From: Desulfobacula sp964636495
GTDB lineage: Bacteria > Desulfobacterota > Desulfobacteria > Desulfobacterales > Desulfobacteraceae
NCBI GenBank assembly: GCA_964636495.1
Contig: CAZWSL010000001.1
Span: 124,001-188,000, forward strand
Length of the DNA stretch: 64,000 nucleotides
Direction: 5' to 3'
Part shown: piece by piece, positions 62,362 to 64,000 of the stretch
Layout of the letters: every line of letters begins with the position of its first letter
Position numbering within the stretch: the first letter of the stretch is position 1
Notes under the pieces: model-generated
The model's input: the letters and a program-made list of their open reading frames with translations, nothing else
Databases searched by the model: none
Told to the model about the DNA's origin: nothing
Translations under genes and position numbers: made by a program

Positions 62362-64000
62362 TTATTGTAAAACTACTTTTTCAAATCCTTTGATTAAACC
62401 TGGTTTAATCTGTATTTTCGTTCTGAATATTTTTCCTTTTGGCGAAAAATTGCGTACAATATTAAACTGCTGGAATTCAACAACCTCCACATCATCAATA
62501 CTGTTTTCGCTGGCACCTGAATTGACTGCTTTCTCTTTTAACAGTGTGTGTGCAGTTTTCATCAGTTCATCTTCTGAGAATGTTTTACTGACCGGTTCTG
62601 CAAAATCCTCTTCATGGGCGGTTACGATACCCTGTTCTGTATCAGCATTCAAGGAGACTTCACAGGTCGTTCTCGCAAGAGCAGCACCAATGGCATTTGC
62701 TACGGATGATTCAGGTACGGCAATTGTTTCAATGTTGTAAAGTTCTTCTATTTTTTTTGTGAAACAGGTGGCCGGTCCTCCAAGCAGCAGGATTTTCTTG
62801 GGATTTATTGTGTAACCTTCAAGGAATTCGTGAACTGTATAGACCGGTTTGGAGTTTATTTTATCCATCATGTTAAGGGTTTTTGTAAAAATAGTGGAAC
62901 AGCATTGTCTGAAAATTTTATCGGCAGCCTCATAATCAGTCACACCCAGTTCCTGTGCAATGATACGGATACCTTTCTGTGATCTGTTTTGATCACCTTC
63001 ATTCATCAGCCCCAGTACGATCAGGGCATCCGTAGGTGTCGGTTCCGGACCGCCAAAAGCCATGGCAGGCCCTTTACGCTCAGGGCCGATAACAAGCTTT
63101 TTCTCTTTTACTCTGACAGCGGAATCTCCGCCAATTCCCTTTGAATCTGAACGGAGTGATCGTATTAGACTTTTATATCTGCCTCTTTTTATTCCCACAG
63201 GCTCCAGCAGAGGTGCTTTATTAACTAAAAAAGCAATATCAGTGGTTGTCCCGCCTATATCAAGAACAATTGCGTCCTGGTTATCAGGAGCATAGGGGAT
63301 GGCTCCCATAATACTTGCAGCAGGTCCGGAAAATACTGTCTGACCCGGGAAAGCCATTGATGCTTCAAGGGACATGGTTCCACCGTCTGCTTTAAGGATT
63401 TGAATAGGAATCTCCATCCCTTTTTTCTCAAGGGACTGCTGAACCGCTTTGAAAAATGATGTATGGAGAGAATATACAGCTGTATTGAGGTGTGTTGTGG
63501 CAATCCTTCTCGGGAAATTCAGATTCCCGGAGACATTATGACCTAAGAAGATCTTTTTGAAATATCTGTTAAGAACTCTTCTGATAAGTATCTCATGACT
63601 GGGGTTTCTTATACTGAATTTACTGACAACACCAACATATTCAATACCGTCATTTTTCATTTTTTTTGCAATATCTTCAATCTCCATCTTATTTACACTG
63701 GATTTCTGACTTCCTCTGTGATTGATGGATCCAGCCACACAATAGTAATGTTTGCCGGTTCTGAAAACTTCCGGATCAATTCCGGGACCTGCTGACACAA
63801 TCATACCCACAGGGTTCAAATTCCGCTGAACAATGGCATTGGTTGTCAATGTGGTAGAAATAACAACCCGTTTGATCTTTTTGGGATCAATATTTTCCAT
63901 TAGTTTTGTAAAACCAGATAAGATTGTATTAAATAGATCTTCAGAATCTGTAGATACTTTTACTTTTTTTTCAATACCATTACGGCTTAGCACAACAGCA
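62362..64000 (-). CDS. Hydantoinase/oxoprolinase-family protein (HyuA-like), 5' end outside the window
   Basis: The open frame covers at least 545 codons and continues past 64000. The last bases read 'AVVLSRNG', matching the N-terminal 'GGTHTDAVVLS' block of the family, so only about 15-20 residues are missing. 'STTLTTNAIVQRN', 'DGGTMSLEASMAFPGQTVFSGPAASIMGA' and 'AIVLDIGGTTTDIAFLVNKAP' are the ASKHA ATPase blocks. Such enzymes open cyclic imides or carboxylate ketones (for example acetone or acetophenone carboxylase) with ATP. No HyuB partner follows; the HDAC-like gene comes next. A GTG at 63993 is internal, not the start. Confidence 0.85.
   Translation of the reverse strand, partial: AVVLSRNGIEKKVKVSTDSEDLFNTILSGFTKLMENIDPKKIKRVVISTTLTTNAIVQRNLNPVGMIVSAGPGIDPEVFRTGKHYYCVAGSINHRGSQKSSVNKMEIEDIAKKMKNDGIEYVGVVSKFSIRNPSHEILIRRVLNRYFKKIFLGHNVSGNLNFPRRIATTHLNTAVYSLHTSFFKAVQQSLEKKGMEIPIQILKADGGTMSLEASMAFPGQTVFSGPAASIMGAIPYAPDNQDAIVLDIGGTTTDIAFLVNKAPLLEPVGIKRGRYKSLIRSLRSDSKGIGGDSAVRVKEKKLVIGPERKGPAMAFGGPEPTPTDALIVLGLMNEGDQNRSQKGIRIIAQELGVTDYEAADKIFRQCCSTIFTKTLNMMDKINSKPVYTVHEFLEGYTINPKKILLLGGPATCFTKKIEELYNIETIAVPESSVANAIGAALARTTCEVSLNADTEQGIVTAHEEDFAEPVSKTFSEDELMKTAHTLLKEKAVNSGASENSIDDVEVVEFQQFNIVRNFSPKGKIFRTKIQIKPGLIKGFEKVVLQ

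Noticed and set aside
1..64000. CRISPR arrays, insertion sequences, prophage genes
   Set aside because: No regularly spaced repeats, transposase or phage structural motifs were seen in any frame.

Overview
The window looks like the chromosome of a low-to-moderate GC, strictly anaerobic sulfate-reducing deltaproteobacterium (Desulfobacterota, most like Desulfobacteraceae). The reasons are the hgcA-hgcB mercury methylation pair, a four-subunit 2-oxoacid:ferredoxin oxidoreductase operon, a tungstate ABC transporter beside molybdopterin genes, a branched-chain-type ABC transporter joined to an acyl-CoA ligase, and many TTG starts preceded by strong Shine-Dalgarno sites. No phage, insertion sequence or CRISPR array was seen. 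Most of the window is orderly core genome.

Layout. 1-2.7 kb: end of pheS, then pheT and a tRNA-Gly(CCC) with its own promoter. 3.0-12.7 kb (+): the translation/RNA operon rimP-nusA-infB-rbfA-truB-rpsO-pnp plus a YycJ-like metallo-hydrolase. 12.7-23.8 kb (-): one long co-directional run that reads, in transcription order, hgcA-hgcB-tilS-ftsH-folP-ybbR-coaX-ABC-ABC. 23.9-31 kb: yhbY, a cassette of two short-chain dehydrogenases around a ThDP enzyme and a BASS-family transporter, a degenerate YchF-like protein, and a TPR/SPOR protein. 31-35.4 kb: a hybrid histidine kinase with a truncated HPt end running into a convergent ExeA-like ATPase and an HTH protein. 35.4-44 kb: a molybdenum/tungsten region (moaB, mobA, moaE, moaC, tupABC) with pyrR, rmuC and mltA. 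44-53 kb (-): ACT protein, vor/kor-type oxidoreductase, P-loop NTPase, DRE-TIM aldolase, radical SAM protein, thioesterase and rRNA methyltransferase. 53.3-59.9 kb (+): a liv-type ABC transporter with acyl-CoA synthetase. 60.1-64 kb (-): epmA, a histone-deacetylase-family protein, and a hydantoinase-like protein that leaves the window.

Main discovery candidate. The hgcB reading frame is interrupted by one in-frame TGA at exactly codon 73, the position of the strictly conserved Cys73 of characterised HgcB. Reading through it restores the full family length (96 residues) and the terminal vicinal Cys-Cys pair. The mRNA just after the TGA folds on paper into a bacterial SECIS-like hairpin: a 6-bp lower stem, a 3-nt bulge, a 6-bp upper stem and an AGGUAU apical loop. 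I therefore read this as a selenocysteine-containing HgcB, that is, a mercury-handling selenoprotein. The motifs and hairpin are seen directly; Sec insertion is inference.
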